Assembly: GCA_037176725.1 (NCBI GenBank)
Contig: JAZBRS010000026.1
Coordinates: 105,507,501 to 105,571,500, forward strand
Origin: Posidonia oceanica
Taxonomy: Eukaryota > Streptophyta > Magnoliopsida > Alismatales > Posidoniaceae
Length of the DNA: 64,000 bases
Direction: 5' to 3'
The notes under the pieces are model-generated. The model saw only the letters and a program-made list of their open reading frames with translations. It did not search any database and was not told the origin of the DNA. Both the position numbers and the translations under genes were made by a program. This document shows positions 1 to 11,676 of this stretch, in pieces (positions within the stretch are counted from its first letter, which is position 1; each line of letters opens with the position of its first letter).

Positions 1-1099
1 AGTATCGCACCTCCAAGATCCGACAAACACTTATCTCAGCCTCTTGGTCTCAGGACCTCAACCTAGGCTACGCGCCCAACCAACTAGGAATGTCGTCACA
101 TCCCCTAGTCCCGCTGACACGTCCCTCCGGCATCTTGGTCTGTTACAAACAGAAAACGCCGAAAGACTCTTTCCAAAACCTTTACAAAACCCATGCATTT
201 TCTTTTCAAAACTCTTTTCGAAAACCATTTCGAAATCCTTAAATGGCAACTCAAAACACCACAAATCACAGTACCAAGCACAGCACGAAACCCACAAATT
301 GAAATCACAACTTGAAAACACAGCCTCGACAGCTCCTCTGTCAGGTCCAAGAGCCATACTACAAAGCACAACACAACAGAGAAACAAATGCACCTTCTGG
401 GCATAAGGTTTACCCAAGAGACACCACCCAGAAGCACAACACCGGTCCCGAAGTCCAAATGTACTTATGAGACCGAACGCCCACACAAACAGCACCTAGA
501 ACACTAGGTTCTGGTGCCAAGGTCTAATCCTAAGATTATCATGTTCCCTAATGTCCATCTAGACCAATTAGGAAAAACCTTAGCATTTCTAGGTTATTTA
601 GTCTTTTAATTCCAACTCTAACACAAGTGGAATCTTGCTAATTCATTTTAGACAATTCTTAACTTATCTCTAATCATTTGCCTAATTATCATCTTGCTCT
701 AATCACCTACAATGTCCATTTAGCACTACTCACATTAGAATTATCAAAAACAAGTCCCTAAGGGCTTAAATGTGATTTACATAAAACCTAAGGGCTCAAA
801 AGTAACTAAATCTCAAAAGTCAAGGACTAAAAAGCAGCTCCCAGAAAGTTCAAGGACTAAACAACAATATCCACTGAACTCAGGGACCAAAAAGTAATTT
901 AATGTAAAACTAGGGACCTAAATGCAAACTAAATTTAAAGATCGGGACCGAAAAGTAATCCCAGGCGTTAAACGCAGGGAGCACCTACGTCCAACGTTGG
1001 ACGTAGAGAACCCTGCATCCAACACCTTGAAGTCCCAAATCCCTCAAAACTACTATTATGCATGTCCATTAATTAATCCATGATTAACTGCTAAATAAA
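1..1099 (-). mobile_element. Large LTR (TGTAAC family), distal part, continues beyond window
   Basis: This stretch closely resembles part of the solo LTR at 22333-25347: compare about 1-180 with about 23510-23690, which share the run around 'cctcagcctcttagtctc'. It is therefore LTR sequence, not genic. Only the inner portion is seen, because the far end lies before base 1. It is interrupted at 1099/1100 by a CACTA element and resumes at 10186. Small reading frames here (for example around 44-495) lie wholly inside repeat sequence and are not genes. Short motifs of the form AAACGC/GCGTTT near 960-1010 recur in the other half of the LTR. Orientation is inferred from the 11200 end and the related LTRs. 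Confidence 0.75.
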
Positions 1100-1124
1100 C
1101 ATTACAAGAAAACTAGACTTTAAC

Positions 1125-1365
1125 CACTGATTTTAGCCACGAACAATAAATCCGTGGCTAATTGATATATTTAGCCACAGAATAGCCACAGATACATAAG
1201 TTTCTATTAAAATAAAATATTATTTAGCCACAGTCACATGCCGTGGCTAACTATGAAATATCCATGGCTAAAATTTTTAGTTTAATAGAAACTTGTTTTT
1301 GCTACAGATTAGCCACTGAATTTGACCGTGGCTAATATTAAAACCTTGAAAATTTAGCCACCGCC
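1125..1365. repeat. CACTA left subterminal repeat cluster
   Basis: Repeated short motifs based on TAGCCACGG and its complement CCGTGGCTA occur in both orientations, with variants such as TAGCCACAG. In the CACTA superfamily such subterminal repeats bind the element's TNPA-type protein. The same motif family is at the right end (9770-10165), which ties the two ends together. No protein is encoded here. Confidence 0.8.
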
Positions 1366-1375
1366 CCCATTCCCT

Positions 1376-2560
1376 CTTTCTTTCCTATGAAACCACTTTC
1401 ATTTCCCACTACCACTTTCGTTTCTTCCGCACAAAGACCCCAAAATCCCCTCCTCCTCCTCCGTTCTCCCTTCTCCTTCTTCCTGCCACGGAGGAGAAAT
1501 CTGAGATTGATGGAGAGAGAACATGAGAGAGGGAGAGTGGGAGAAGAGGTCGCCATTCACTGCCACCGCCATCGTCCTTCTTCTTCTGCTGCTACTGGGA
1601 AGAATCCCAGAAGGTACTTCTGATTTGCCCACCCTCAGCTTCGGTTCCTGTCCCCTTCTTCTCTCCTCCTCCCTTGCGGAATATCCACCCCTCAGGTTCG
1701 TCATTGCATAAGTTTTTTTTTTTTTGGATGAGTTTGGAAGGTGAGTGGAATATCCTTTTCTTAGAAGGTGCATTTTTTAGATATTCAGGGTTGCCCATGG
1801 TGATCAATTCCAGGCAGCCCGCAACGAAAGTGCAGCAGCAGCTTTTAACCCCCAACCCCCTTATGTGACAACTTAGTTTCCTACTCCCATATCCATCTCA
1901 AAATATAGTATGAAACATTGCCTTAATCTTGTTGGAATCCATCAGAGGACACATGGAACTAAATAAATCTTGTGTACAACAAAGGCATGTGATTCTTCAA
2001 AGTTACAGTGATGTATCCACTTTTTTTCTTTTCTTTTCTTGCTTTTTTTTTTGGATATTGTTCATTTATTCTATTGAATAGATGGGAATGTTAGCATAAA
2101 TATCTTTTGCTGTTCATTTTTTGTTTTGTTTTATTATTCTTGTGTTAAATGTTATCCTTGTGTATACTGTCTTGAATCTATTTTGGGTGAAGCAACAAAG
2201 TTTTAAATTTTTACTTATCTGGATATTGTTATTGAAAAACTAAAGGCTGCTCTAACTTCTTTTTCTTGAGTTATAATACATTGATCGTGTTAAAAAAGGA
2301 ATTTTAGGAGTTGATGATGAAATGATGTCATGGATTTGACTAACTCTAATAGGAATGAAAGATCCATTGAAGTTTGCATCTGCAATTGTCAATTCATGCG
2401 GCTATCCATCTCACATCAGATGGTTGATCAGATGTCAATTCATGAATGGTGTATTGGTGATTAGGAGTTAGTACTACCATTCTCCTCCAAATATTGTGAC
2501 TTCACAACGTAATCCCTTTTTTGTTTTTGTTCTTTCACAGATAAGCACCATTGATAGAAC
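1376..2560 (+). other. CACTA interior: exon-like leader and intron-like sequence, origin unknown
   Basis: A pyrimidine-rich stretch (about 1376-1500) is followed by a short frame with an ATG at 1387 that runs to 1623, and by T-rich intron-like sequence to 2560. This could be the 5' end of a captured gene or the leader of the element's own transcript. The protein (78 residues, basic, low complexity) is not recognisable. Nothing else supportable is seen up to the exon-like block at 2595. Confidence 0.35.
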
Positions 2561-2591
2561 AAGTAATATTGTTGATGCTTGATCTGATTAT

Positions 2592-3486
2592 TCAGATGCC
2601 CTTGTACTGGCATTGAAGGAGAAGGTATCATTCTTTCATCATTTTGTTTGATAAGATTATGTGCTAAGTTGCTAACTCGGAGTTCAAATTTCTCTGGAGT
2701 GATCAGCATTTGCATATCTTTCTTCTCAGTTTCTATTATAATATATACTTGTAAATATTTTTTGTGTCACACACAGGTTGCTGCGTTATTGCTCCTATCA
2801 CAGCAAGAAGAAAGACATTTACTGGAGTGGAATTTAAATGTAGCTCTTCAGAAAAAGATGGAAGAATTGCAGAAAAACTTGTTCCAAGTAATCTGTACAT
2901 AACCAATTGTCATCTGTTTTTTATTCTTCTAATAAGCAATTATGTGTTGAATTATCTGATTTTATTTTGCCAATTTTTAATTATATAAAATACTTCTCAT
3001 CCAAACTTGTTAACACAATCTTGGTTGGTACGCATTTACATTCCATGCTTGGACCTAAAATATATAATTTATTAGGTTCAGATGAATGCAACCTGAGCAA
3101 GATGTATACCAATTTTCATGCCAAATTATTAACATATTTTGATAGACAAATTCTACTCAAAAAAGGGTCTTAAAGTGCATACTTCTTAGGTTCAGATAAT
3201 ATATGAATGCTACTTGAGCAAAGTAGGCACTTCCATAAATGAAGAATTACTATTGTCTTCTTAGGTTTAGATAATATATAAATGCTACTTGTTTGTGGCC
3301 ATCTCAAAAATATGCTTATCAATAAGCTTTTTTTTTTTTCAAATTTTCGTACATTCATTTAATTCATAAGCATGATATGTTTATATCTAACTCTCAGCTT
3401 GCCTTGTAATTTAGGTAACTCATGAAAAGGTGAAGGCCCTTATGGAGTTAGCAACCATGAAGAGACAATTTCAACTGCAGCACGAG
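2592..3486 (+). pseudogene. Captured coiled-coil gene fragment (three exons)
   Basis: Three exon-like blocks join in frame across plausible introns: one ending at 2624, 2777-2887 (37 codons) and 3415-3486 (about 24 codons). Each internal boundary shows AG before and GT after. The joined reading begins YSDALVLALKEK, continues VAALLLLSQQEERHLLEWN and ends in a Glu/Lys-rich heptad-like helix, as in a coiled coil. From memory it resembles plant coiled-coil proteins annotated as RNase P subunit p38-related, but that name is weakly supported. The first and last parts of any parent gene are missing. Being inside a CACTA element and next to an unrelated NPH3 fragment, it is best read as a transduplicated host gene piece. 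Confidence 0.55.
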
Positions 3487-3917
3487 TATGGATCTCTTCT
3501 CATATTATTACCTCTTTGATTAAAACACACTACTGTTATCTTCTTTATATGATTGCATAAATTTCTTGAATCCTTGTTAAGTTTAGATATTGACAAGTTT
3601 TTGAATAGATTTTTTATCATGTACTCTTTAGTGTCCTGCCAAATCAATTTTGGTGCTTGTGAGTTGTGAATGACATTGTGCCTTTTATAGTTGGATCCCA
3701 ACCTTTGATAAGAAAAGCATAGTCTTTTTTTGCTTCTCTGAACGTGTGCATGATGCATCCTATTTGATAAGCAGCAAGTGTTGCCGAGTTTTGCTATGGT
3801 GTAAAGTTGGAAATGACAGCAGCAAGTGTTGTTTATCTTCGTTGTGCCGTTGAGCATCTTGTGATGAGAGAAGATTATGGAGGTGCAAACTTGATTTAGC
3901 AGACAGAGATTTTCCTC

Positions 3918-4520
3918 AATCAAGTTGTTTTAAGGAGCTGGAAAGACTTGGTAAAGGCACTCCATACGCTTGTCAATGTTCTCCCTCATGTAGAAGATTT
4001 GCATATTGTGCAGAGGTGTATTGACTCTTTATCTGTAAAGGCATGTATGGACCCAAACTTGTTTAGCTGGCCCATGGAGCTTGGTCCCATGCAAAGTCCA
4101 GGTGGGAGTGTTCTGTGGAATGGAATAAGCACTGGTGCCAGACTCAAGAATTATGATTCAGGTTGGTGGTTCGAGTATGTGTCGTATCTAAGTCTTCCCA
4201 TCTACAAAAGACTGATCTCAAACAAGAAATCTCAAGGCAGTAGTCAAGAAATTATTGTTGTATCCCATGCATATTATGCAAAGAAGTATCTTCCTGGATT
4301 GAACAGACGCAAATGCAACAGTGAGACTACTGGCTGGTTAGCTCCAGCATCGTTGACAGTAACATTATCTGTAGACGAGCAGAAATATCTACTTGAAGAA
4401 ATCGTCAGCTTGTTGCCTATGAAGAAGAGACTTGCATCCACAATTTTTATTTGGCTTGCTTAGAACTGCTACGATTCTTGCATGTCAAACTTAGAAAGAA
4501 TGACATCTGAATTTCATAAT
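3918..4520 (+). pseudogene. Captured NPH3-domain gene fragment (BTB/POZ-NPH3 family), frameshifted
   Basis: This open stretch encodes the central part of an NPH3 domain. Landmarks are VQRCIDSLSVKAC, the conserved QSPGGSVLWNGISTGAR block, a WWFEYVSYLSLPIYKRLI segment, YYAKKYLPGLNRR and EQKYLLEEIVSLLP. In the parent family (NPH3/RPT2-like proteins, CUL3-linked adaptors in phototropin signalling and auxin transport) this region follows an N-terminal BTB domain. Neither the BTB domain nor the C-terminal Tyr motif is present. A one-base frameshift near 4443 is visible: the normal continuation FLFGLLRTATIL is still readable in the next frame before a stop. It lies inside the CACTA element and so is a non-functional transduplicate. 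Its good preservation suggests fairly recent capture. Confidence 0.85.
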
Positions 4521-4811
4521 TTTGCATTTTTTATATTCTCCAAGATGGTTATTGTACTTCAAAGTTTAACAATTCTGTGGTTTATCGTTCATCTTGAAGT
4601 TTTAGCTATGAATTTTAAATATGCTTCTCTTATCTAGTAATTTTGAAAATGCACTACGTATTAAATTTTGCTCTGGTTCAAGGCAATTATCCTCAACTAA
4701 GGGAAGTTCTCTCTCTTGTCGGTCGACTTAACTTTTAGCTTCCTCTCTTGTTGTTGATTGTATTTGCCTACTGTTTGTTTTCCTATTTCTTATTATAGAA
4801 AGCTTTACATC
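4521..4811 (+). other. CACTA interior between NPH3 fragment and solo LTR
   Basis: AT-rich, intron-like sequence with no coding signal that I recognise. Its right edge carries the first copy of the 5-bp target duplication ACATC (4807-4811) belonging to the inserted solo LTR. Confidence 0.5.
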
Positions 4812-7685
4812 TGTAACGACCTAAGTCGCTACCAACAAAACCTACAGTCCAATAAATTTAAAATTTAATTACATACAACATTTTTACAACAAACCACTAA
4901 GCTAACAACAATATCAATGTCAGGAACCTGCAGTGGACAGCTACGTGACTCCCTCTATATGCACTATACTTCAAATCAACTAATCATCTACACCTGAAAA
5001 CCAAACAAGCACACGTGAGTGACCTAGAAATCGTCACCCAGCACACACCTCGCAAAACCACGCGAGAAACTAACGGAAAACCTCAAATACAGCACAACCG
5101 GTAAAATCTCAAAAATCCAGGTCCACAACAATCAATATAATTAATAAAACACCCTTCCCAAAGCCCACAAGCTAAAACCAAGGAAGACAGGCGTTTCCAA
5201 AAATATAAACACAAAGCCACGGTTCACCGGTCTAAAACCTCAAAACCACACAAAACCCTCCAACCCCTCAAGCTGGGAAAACACTCGATCCACTGGCCAA
5301 GACAAGGTAGAAATATCTTGCAAAACTAAAGCTTAATCAATATAATGGCCTACCGGGCCAAAGCTCAAACCAAAGCCACACACCACAACTAGGTGGGAAA
5401 ACATCTGGCCTAATATGGTCCAAAACACAGACCACAAACTCACGCCATACACAGGCGGAAAGCAACTGGCCTAATATGGCCCCAAACAACAGCAAAACTC
5501 ACTAAGCCCAAACTCAGGCAAAGCTCAAGGCCTGATATAGCCAGCAACAACAAAACACAGCCCCACGGGTACAAAACCACAACTGATCGTATTACCTGGC
5601 GCCAAGCAACCGATCTGGCCTCAAGCAGTAGCTAGAGACTCACCTCTGCAGCTCACTGCACTGCCACGGACACCTGTCCTGTGGATGAGCGTGTCCGTCC
5701 CGGCATCTCATCACTAGAAACGCCTCAAAAGCAATCCCTCACCAGGGAAGCTACTCACCCCAACTGGGCAAGCTGTTCTCACTCAGGACAAACCACAGGG
5801 CACGCCTAATATACAGCGACCTCAACTCAGTGCTCCGAACCACTAGAGGCTCCAACCCTAGGCTCAGCCAGCACCAGTGCCCCGAACCACTAGAGGCTCC
5901 AACCCCTAGGCTCAGCCGGCACCCAAAACAAGGCGAGTCCCGGTGCCCGTAACAACTAGGGTATCACGTTCAGCTACGCAGGAGTATCATACCTCCCGAG
6001 TCCGCTGCCACGATACTGCTAGGTACGGCCGGCACCCCGACCACCAAACCTCAACCCAGGCAAAGTGTGCGACACACCAGGAACGCCGTCGCATCCCCGG
6101 GTCCAGCCAACACGACTCCTAGGTTTTCGGTCACGGAAAACCTCGGCAAAACCATTTACAAACCATTCATATTTTCCTTCAAAAATCTCTTTGAAAACAT
6201 TTATCAAATATCATTGGCTAAAGCACAAAAGCCCAAAAACCAACCGAGGAAACCACATTGGAAAACAAGCCTGGGAGAGCATCTCAGACTAAAATTGGCA
6301 GACCGGAAATCCCACCGGTATACCGAAAATCCCTGTTTCGGCGGAACCAAATCCACCGATCGACCGGTCCGCACAGTGATCGGAAGACCGATATCACATC
6401 AGTCGTACCGAAAATCCCTGTTTCGGTGGAACTAAATCCACCGACCAACCGATCAAACCCTGAAAACGGCAGACCGATTAAAATCGGTCAACCGAAATCA
6501 GGTCCTGGCCTAAATCTGACGGCAAAACGGGACACTGATATCACACCGGTGTACCGATTTCCCCAGAAATCAGCAGACCAACCAAAAAGATCGTGCCAAA
6601 CCAGGACAGGGCAGCCAACTTGAAAACCCAACTTAAAACCCCAAACGTCCGAAACCAACTCGAAAACTAGCGTGCCATATACCGGAATCTCCAGAATAAA
6701 ACAAGGAAAGCAACCATACCCTCGGTATGGCATTCCAAGGCACGCAACACGAGAAAACACCGGAAATCCAATATTCAAGTCGATTTCTATAAAAACCACA
6801 AAACCATATCAAATCTGCGCCAAATCGGGCACGCCACACATGGGAGCGAGCACATCCGCTCAAGCAACCCGAACAAATCACAATTGCCTCAATCCCAGAC
6901 CCAAAACACCGAAATTCACCGGGAAACCACATAACTAGTATTTAAGTCATCCGGGCCATAATTCGGCCAAAAACCACAATAAATCTCTAAAAATTACCAA
7001 ACCTCTACCATAGCATATAAACATGGCAAAGTACATAATAAAACCATAATCAAGCCATTTGAGAGCATTCACCCTCATCAAACGACGAAAAACCACATTC
7101 AAACTATAAACTAACTAAAGCCAATTAAATTCGCCTAAATACATATAAATCCCTAAAAATTGTCAAACTTAAATATAACATACAAATCATGGCAAGGGAA
7201 GCATGCAAGGCAAATTCTACAATATTAAGGTTCCTAGGGCGAAGCGTGTGCCTTGGGACAAAGGGACAACCTCCGTCCACCGGCGATCCACACGCACACC
7301 GAGCACGCCGCTTCACCGGGAAGCCAACCGAAGCTCGCTCACCGCACCACCGACTGCCACCGCACGCCGGCCACCACCACAGCCACCAGCGGAGGAGAGG
7401 AAGAGGAGGAGGAAAGAGGGGACGGAAGGGGAAAAAGGAGGGGAGGAGGAGGAGGAGGAGGAGGAAAGGAAGGAGGGGGAGAGATTGATGGGGAGAGGAG
7501 GAGGAAGAGGGAGGAGGAGGATCGGCACGAGGGGGAAGGAGAGGAGGAGAGGGCACGAGCCAGGGAGGGGGAGGGAGCCGCGCATGAGGGAGGAGGGGAG
7601 ATGCACGTGAGGGGAGGGGGAAGGGAAGAGAGAAGGGGGAAGGGGCACGTGAGGGAGGGGTGGGGAGGAAAGAGAGAGAGGAAGG

Positions 7686-7735
<50 letters not shown>

Positions 7736-7957
7736 GGGAGAGAAAGAGAGATGAACAGAGGGATCAGACCACAATCTGTCCCACCAACTACCACAAGTGG
7801 GAGTCCACCACAATAATACAGGTGGAGACCCACACAAACCACGGATGGGGCCTACAAACAACTCAAGTAGGACCCGTAAGGCGACTAACACCCGACTAAA
7901 GCCAAGGAATTCATTAAACAAGCATAATTACAAGGAAATGAATTTCCAGGTATTACA
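4812..7957 (-). mobile_element. Solo LTR, 3.1 kb (TGTAAC family, Ty3/gypsy Tekay-like)
   Basis: The + strand begins TGTAACGACC and ends GGTATTACA, so the ends are short inverted repeats with TG...CA. It is flanked by a perfect 5-bp duplication ACATC (4807-4811 and 7958-7962). No internal retrotransposon genes are present between the duplications, so this is a solo LTR left by recombination between two LTRs. I read it as - strand because related LTRs end in ...GTCGTTACA. It contains a 48-bp direct duplication (about 5828-5926), a roughly 95-bp imperfect duplication around 6320-6450, and a strongly purine-biased tract (7390-7750) that yields long but meaningless Glu/Arg- or Ser/Leu-rich frames. 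Confidence 0.88.
7390..7752. repeat. Purine-rich GGA/GA tract with (GA)n microsatellite
   Basis: About 360 bp are almost pure purine on the + strand, mostly GGAGGA and GAGG units, and end in an uninterrupted (GA)n run around 7688-7732. All apparent proteins over it are low-complexity translations of the tract. It lies inside the solo LTR, near the side that would be the LTR start. Confidence 0.9.
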
Positions 7958-7962
7958 ACATC

Positions 7963-9765
7963 AAACTTTCTTAGCCTTCTTCATGTTCCCTGATGATAAA
8001 AAGCTTTACATTCAACTTTCTTGAGCAGGACTTACCAACCTCTATCAAAAAGAATAAAACAGATCGGCAAAAGAAAGTAAAAAGAAAGAGAGAACTACAA
8101 TTATGTTTCAAAATACTCCGTTGAAATCATGAAACTACCATAAAACTTGTTTAAACAAATTATTTTTTAATGGCTTTTCTATTATAGCAATCTTAGATGT
8201 ACTTTGGAGTTCTTTCATCTCAGCTTCCTTTTCTCTATTAAGTCTATTCATTTTACAGATATCCATCATTCTGAAAACAAAGATGATTACTCAGTTAATT
8301 TATTATATGCTGTTTATAAATACAGTCTTTTTCTGTTGCTTTCATTGTCAGATATATTGTCATATATCATTTAAGTGGTTTGATTGATGAACTGATTAGT
8401 GGTTATTCATTTCATTTTGTCAACACCTTGACTACAGGACATCATATATGTTGTTGAGGCTAAATCTACAAAGCGTTATGGAGACTACTTTATAAGGCAA
8501 ACCTTGAAGGTTTGTTTGAAACTCTTGTGATTGACTACAGGACATCATATATTTGTGTGATTTTTATTCATACTTTCCTGTGGTTGGTGCTACTGTTGGT
8601 ACTTTGTGATATTTTTTTTTTTAACTCTTGTTTTAACTCTTCTTTTATCATCCTTCTGCAGTTCAAAGAGCTTATTAGTGAACTAGATAGAGTAAGGTTT
8701 GATTGAACCCTTTGCCCATCAACGGCAACAACCAAAATCTTGTCTTTTTCCTGTCAAACAGAATTATTGTTGCTGCTGCAGTTGAAGGAGGTTGTTATTT
8801 TGATATAATTTTGTCCTGTGCTTTGATAGAAGCAACGTTGAAAATTTTTTTCCTTTATTGAAGATTCTCTTTTCATGTATGTCCTATCGGCTAACTACCT
8901 AAGGTTTACCACTGCATGCAAAAATGTGGTTTGATAGAAGCAATGTTTGAGTTCTTTTTAAGTCTAAAATGGGCTCACCCAACGACATATTTCAGCTTCT
9001 TAAAGCATAGCATAACAGATCAGATGTTAGGAGGAATCATTCCCAAATAGATCAGATGTTAAAGCATAGCATATTATTATTATTTAGCAATTTATCCCTC
9101 CCATATTATTATTCATGTCGTTGACTATGTCTGTCTTTTACTACATGCAAGACATTCATGTAAGTTGTTGATTTCACTATTTCATTAAGTAAGATGTAAA
9201 TTTACAAAATGGTAGTTTTATTTACTAATGTATCTTTTTTTAGTAATGAATCTAATTTCATGATTTAGGACAACTACAACTCCATCATGGGTATCAACTC
9301 ATCCTTGACATCAATAAAAGGTGAAGAATGATCAATACAAGACTTACCACAAGACTTATTAGATCAGATATTCTAATATTGTTCTATGATTTGTATTGTT
9401 TTTTGTAGGCTTCTACAAGTGTTAACGCCAATAATGATCAGAATGTGGAGCCAAAATCTACAAGCTATGTAGATGATGATGTTTAAATTAGATATTTCAT
9501 TCAATCAATCTTGATGTAACTGATACCTTAATATTTTATATTTTCTTTTGAAAATAGTCATGTAACTGATACCTTAATATGAGAATATGATGTACTGGAT
9601 TATGAAATTAATATATATTACTTTTGTTGAATTTGAAGTTTGTTATTAAATTAGTATATATTCTTCAATTTGAAAATAATTTAGTTTGTTTTATATATTA
9701 TAATACAGGTGATGAAAAGAAAATAAATTATATTACATGTTGAAATTGTACTAATACTTCAACCA
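7963..9765 (+). other. CACTA interior, right half, with small exon-like blocks
   Basis: Mostly AT-rich intron-like sequence. Short blocks with AG/GT borders occur at about 8440-8509 (reading DIIYVVEAKSTKRYGDYF), 8662-8696 (FKELISELDRVR) and 9410-9486 (ending in a stop after SYVDDDV). They could be exons of the element's own gene or another captured gene. I cannot assign a family. A possible polyadenylation region follows 9486. Confidence 0.35.
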
Positions 9766-9769
9766 CAGG

Positions 9770-10165
9770 TTTAGCCATGGATTTAGCCACGGTATTATTA
9801 CATGCCATAGTGGTGGCTAATTTTCGCCACGGCCTTGGCCACGGTGTTAGCCACGGAAAATACCATGTCTAAATTAGTCAAGGAATAGCCATGGAAAATA
9901 CCGTGCCTAAATTAGCTAGGAAAACATACCGTGGCTAAATTAGCCACGGCATGGCCACGAATCTTGATGCAAGTATAATACCTTTGTTGCCACGGATTAG
10001 CCACGGATGAAGACCGTGGCTAAATTAGCCATGGTCGGCCTAAGCCGTGGCTAAATTTTAAATACGGGGCTTTTAGCCACGGGCTCCACCACAGTTAAAA
10101 GCTGTGGCTAAATTAATTTAGCCACGGCTTTTTTAGTATTAGCCACGGAATTTGGCCATGGCTAA
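9770..10165. repeat. CACTA right subterminal repeat cluster
   Basis: At least a dozen copies of TAGCCACGG or its complement, in both orientations, mirror the cluster at the left end. They lie just inside the terminal inverted repeat at 10160-10185. Confidence 0.82.
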
Positions 10166-10185
10166 AGTCCAGTTTTCTTGTAGTG

Positions 10186-11200
10186 AAAACATCATGTAAT
10201 CTACAACATGCAACTACTAATTCAGCCACTAATCCAACTTAAGTCCCTCTAACAGGAAAATCATGAACAAACCACAACAGAGGTGTTAGACGCGGAATAA
10301 CCCGCGTCCAACACCCTGCATCAGGAGGTTCAACTAAAACCACCCTTACAGGCATGCTAAAATCCCACAAACCACAACCACACAAGAATACGTGCATATG
10401 AACATATCTAAAGCATGTATGCAACAATCCACCTCATCAAATCATGCAACCAATCATCTAAAGGGGGTGTACCTTTCACCTAGAAGCACTCAACCAAACT
10501 GATGGCCTCCACTGCAATCCGAGCTCTAGGCAAGCTTCCACCCACGCCCCAAACCTCCTCCAGCCATCCACCAAGCCCACAACGACCATGCATAGCAAGA
10601 ACCCCTGGTATCAATGGGTGGAACCAAGAAAGAAAAGAAGGAAAGAGGAGAAAGGAGTACCAAGGCATTTACATACCTCTTTCTCTCTCTCCCAAGCTCT
10701 AAACACCCAAGGATCGCCGGAGAACATCCCCCTCATCGCCGGAGAAGAAGCGGAGGAAGTGGGGAAGAAAATACCCCAAGGAGCCACCCACCTACCCTTA
10801 TATAGGCGACAGAATCTTCTGGATGCCAATTCAGAATGTTGTACGCGGCCGACCATGCGTCTTACATAAGACACATGCATGCACGCGTCTAACCCTGAAG
10901 TCTCAAGTGTTAAACGCAAACATTTCCAACGTCCAACGTAAGACGTGCCAAACTCTACATCTAACACCCAGGAATTCAAAAGGCACTAAACGTAGGTGTT
11001 GGACACGAGATTCCCTGCGTCTAACATACGACGTAAGTCCACCAGCATCTAACACGTAGAAGCCAGAAAATAAAATCTCAAGCATTGGACACATAGTTTC
11101 TTACGTCAAACATAAGACGCAGGCATACTAACGTCCAATAACCCAGAAATACAAATTAAATATCTAGCCCAAAATCCACCTAAAAATCCAAGTCGTTACA
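10186..11200 (-). mobile_element. Large LTR (TGTAAC family), proximal part
   Basis: Continuation of the LTR broken by the CACTA element. Its end reads GTCGTTACA at 11192-11200, so on the - strand the LTR starts TGTAACGACTTGG, very like the LTR start at 50040 (TGTAACGATCC). A likely TATA box for - strand transcription (TATATAAG) lies at 10797-10804. Repeated GTTAGACGC-like motifs (for example 10870-11110) are shared with 50100-50230. The other end and the target duplication lie outside the window. Confidence 0.8.
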
Positions 11201-11676
11201 CTAGTCCAACTCCACCAAACAAACGCAACCAGTGATTCATTTGGTGGAGCTTATAATCTGTTTGTAGCTGAATTGAACAGCATAAGTACAACAACTCATT
11301 AATTTGATTTAAGACTTTTTTTTTAATTTCTACTAGAGATTGATCTCATATCCTCATGCCCTCAATTATAAGAGAAAACTAAAGTTACATACTACACTAG
11401 TTCCTTATGATTCATTTGGTGAAGTCAATAATGTAAAAGTGCAATAATTCATCAATTTTGATTTAGAACTTAAGTTTTACATTTTCACGGTCTATATTTT
11501 AATTTTTTAAAGGAAAATTCTAAGACACCTAATTTGTCTTATTTAGGATAGTTGTTATAGTTACAATCTAACTCATTGTAACTTCTAGCCCAAAATCTAT
11601 GAGTCTGTTTGTTAAAAAATTTGATTATTGTCGAATGTTGTGAGAGAGCAATAAACCAAAACACCCACTCCTCTTA
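11201..11676. other. Non-coding spacer with a degenerate direct repeat
   Basis: AT-rich sequence without coding potential. A block around 11231-11310 (starting GATTCATTTGGTGGAG) recurs in diverged form at about 11409-11475 (GATTCATTTGGTGAAG). It may be a decayed tandem duplication. Confidence 0.45.

Larger units (their letters stand above)
1100..10185 (+). mobile_element. CACTA (En/Spm) transposon carrying captured gene fragments
   Basis: The left end reads CATTACAAGAAAACTAGAC and the right end, on the opposite strand, CACTACAAGAAAACTGGAC. These are typical CACTA terminal inverted repeats with a few substitutions. Both ends are flanked by the trinucleotide AAA (1097-1099 and 10186-10188), the 3-bp duplication expected for this superfamily. 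Dense subterminal copies of TAGCCACGG/CCGTGGCTA fill roughly 1130-1370 and 9770-10165. No CACTA transposase (TNP2-like) is recognisable inside, so the element looks non-autonomous. Its interior carries exon-like pieces of host genes and a later solo LTR (4812-7957). It sits inside an older LTR that resumes on both sides. Confidence 0.88.

Noticed and set aside
7203..7921. Long Glu/Arg-rich (+) and Ser/Leu/Pro-rich (-) frames
   Set aside because: They are translations of a purine-rich GGA/GA tract inside a solo LTR.
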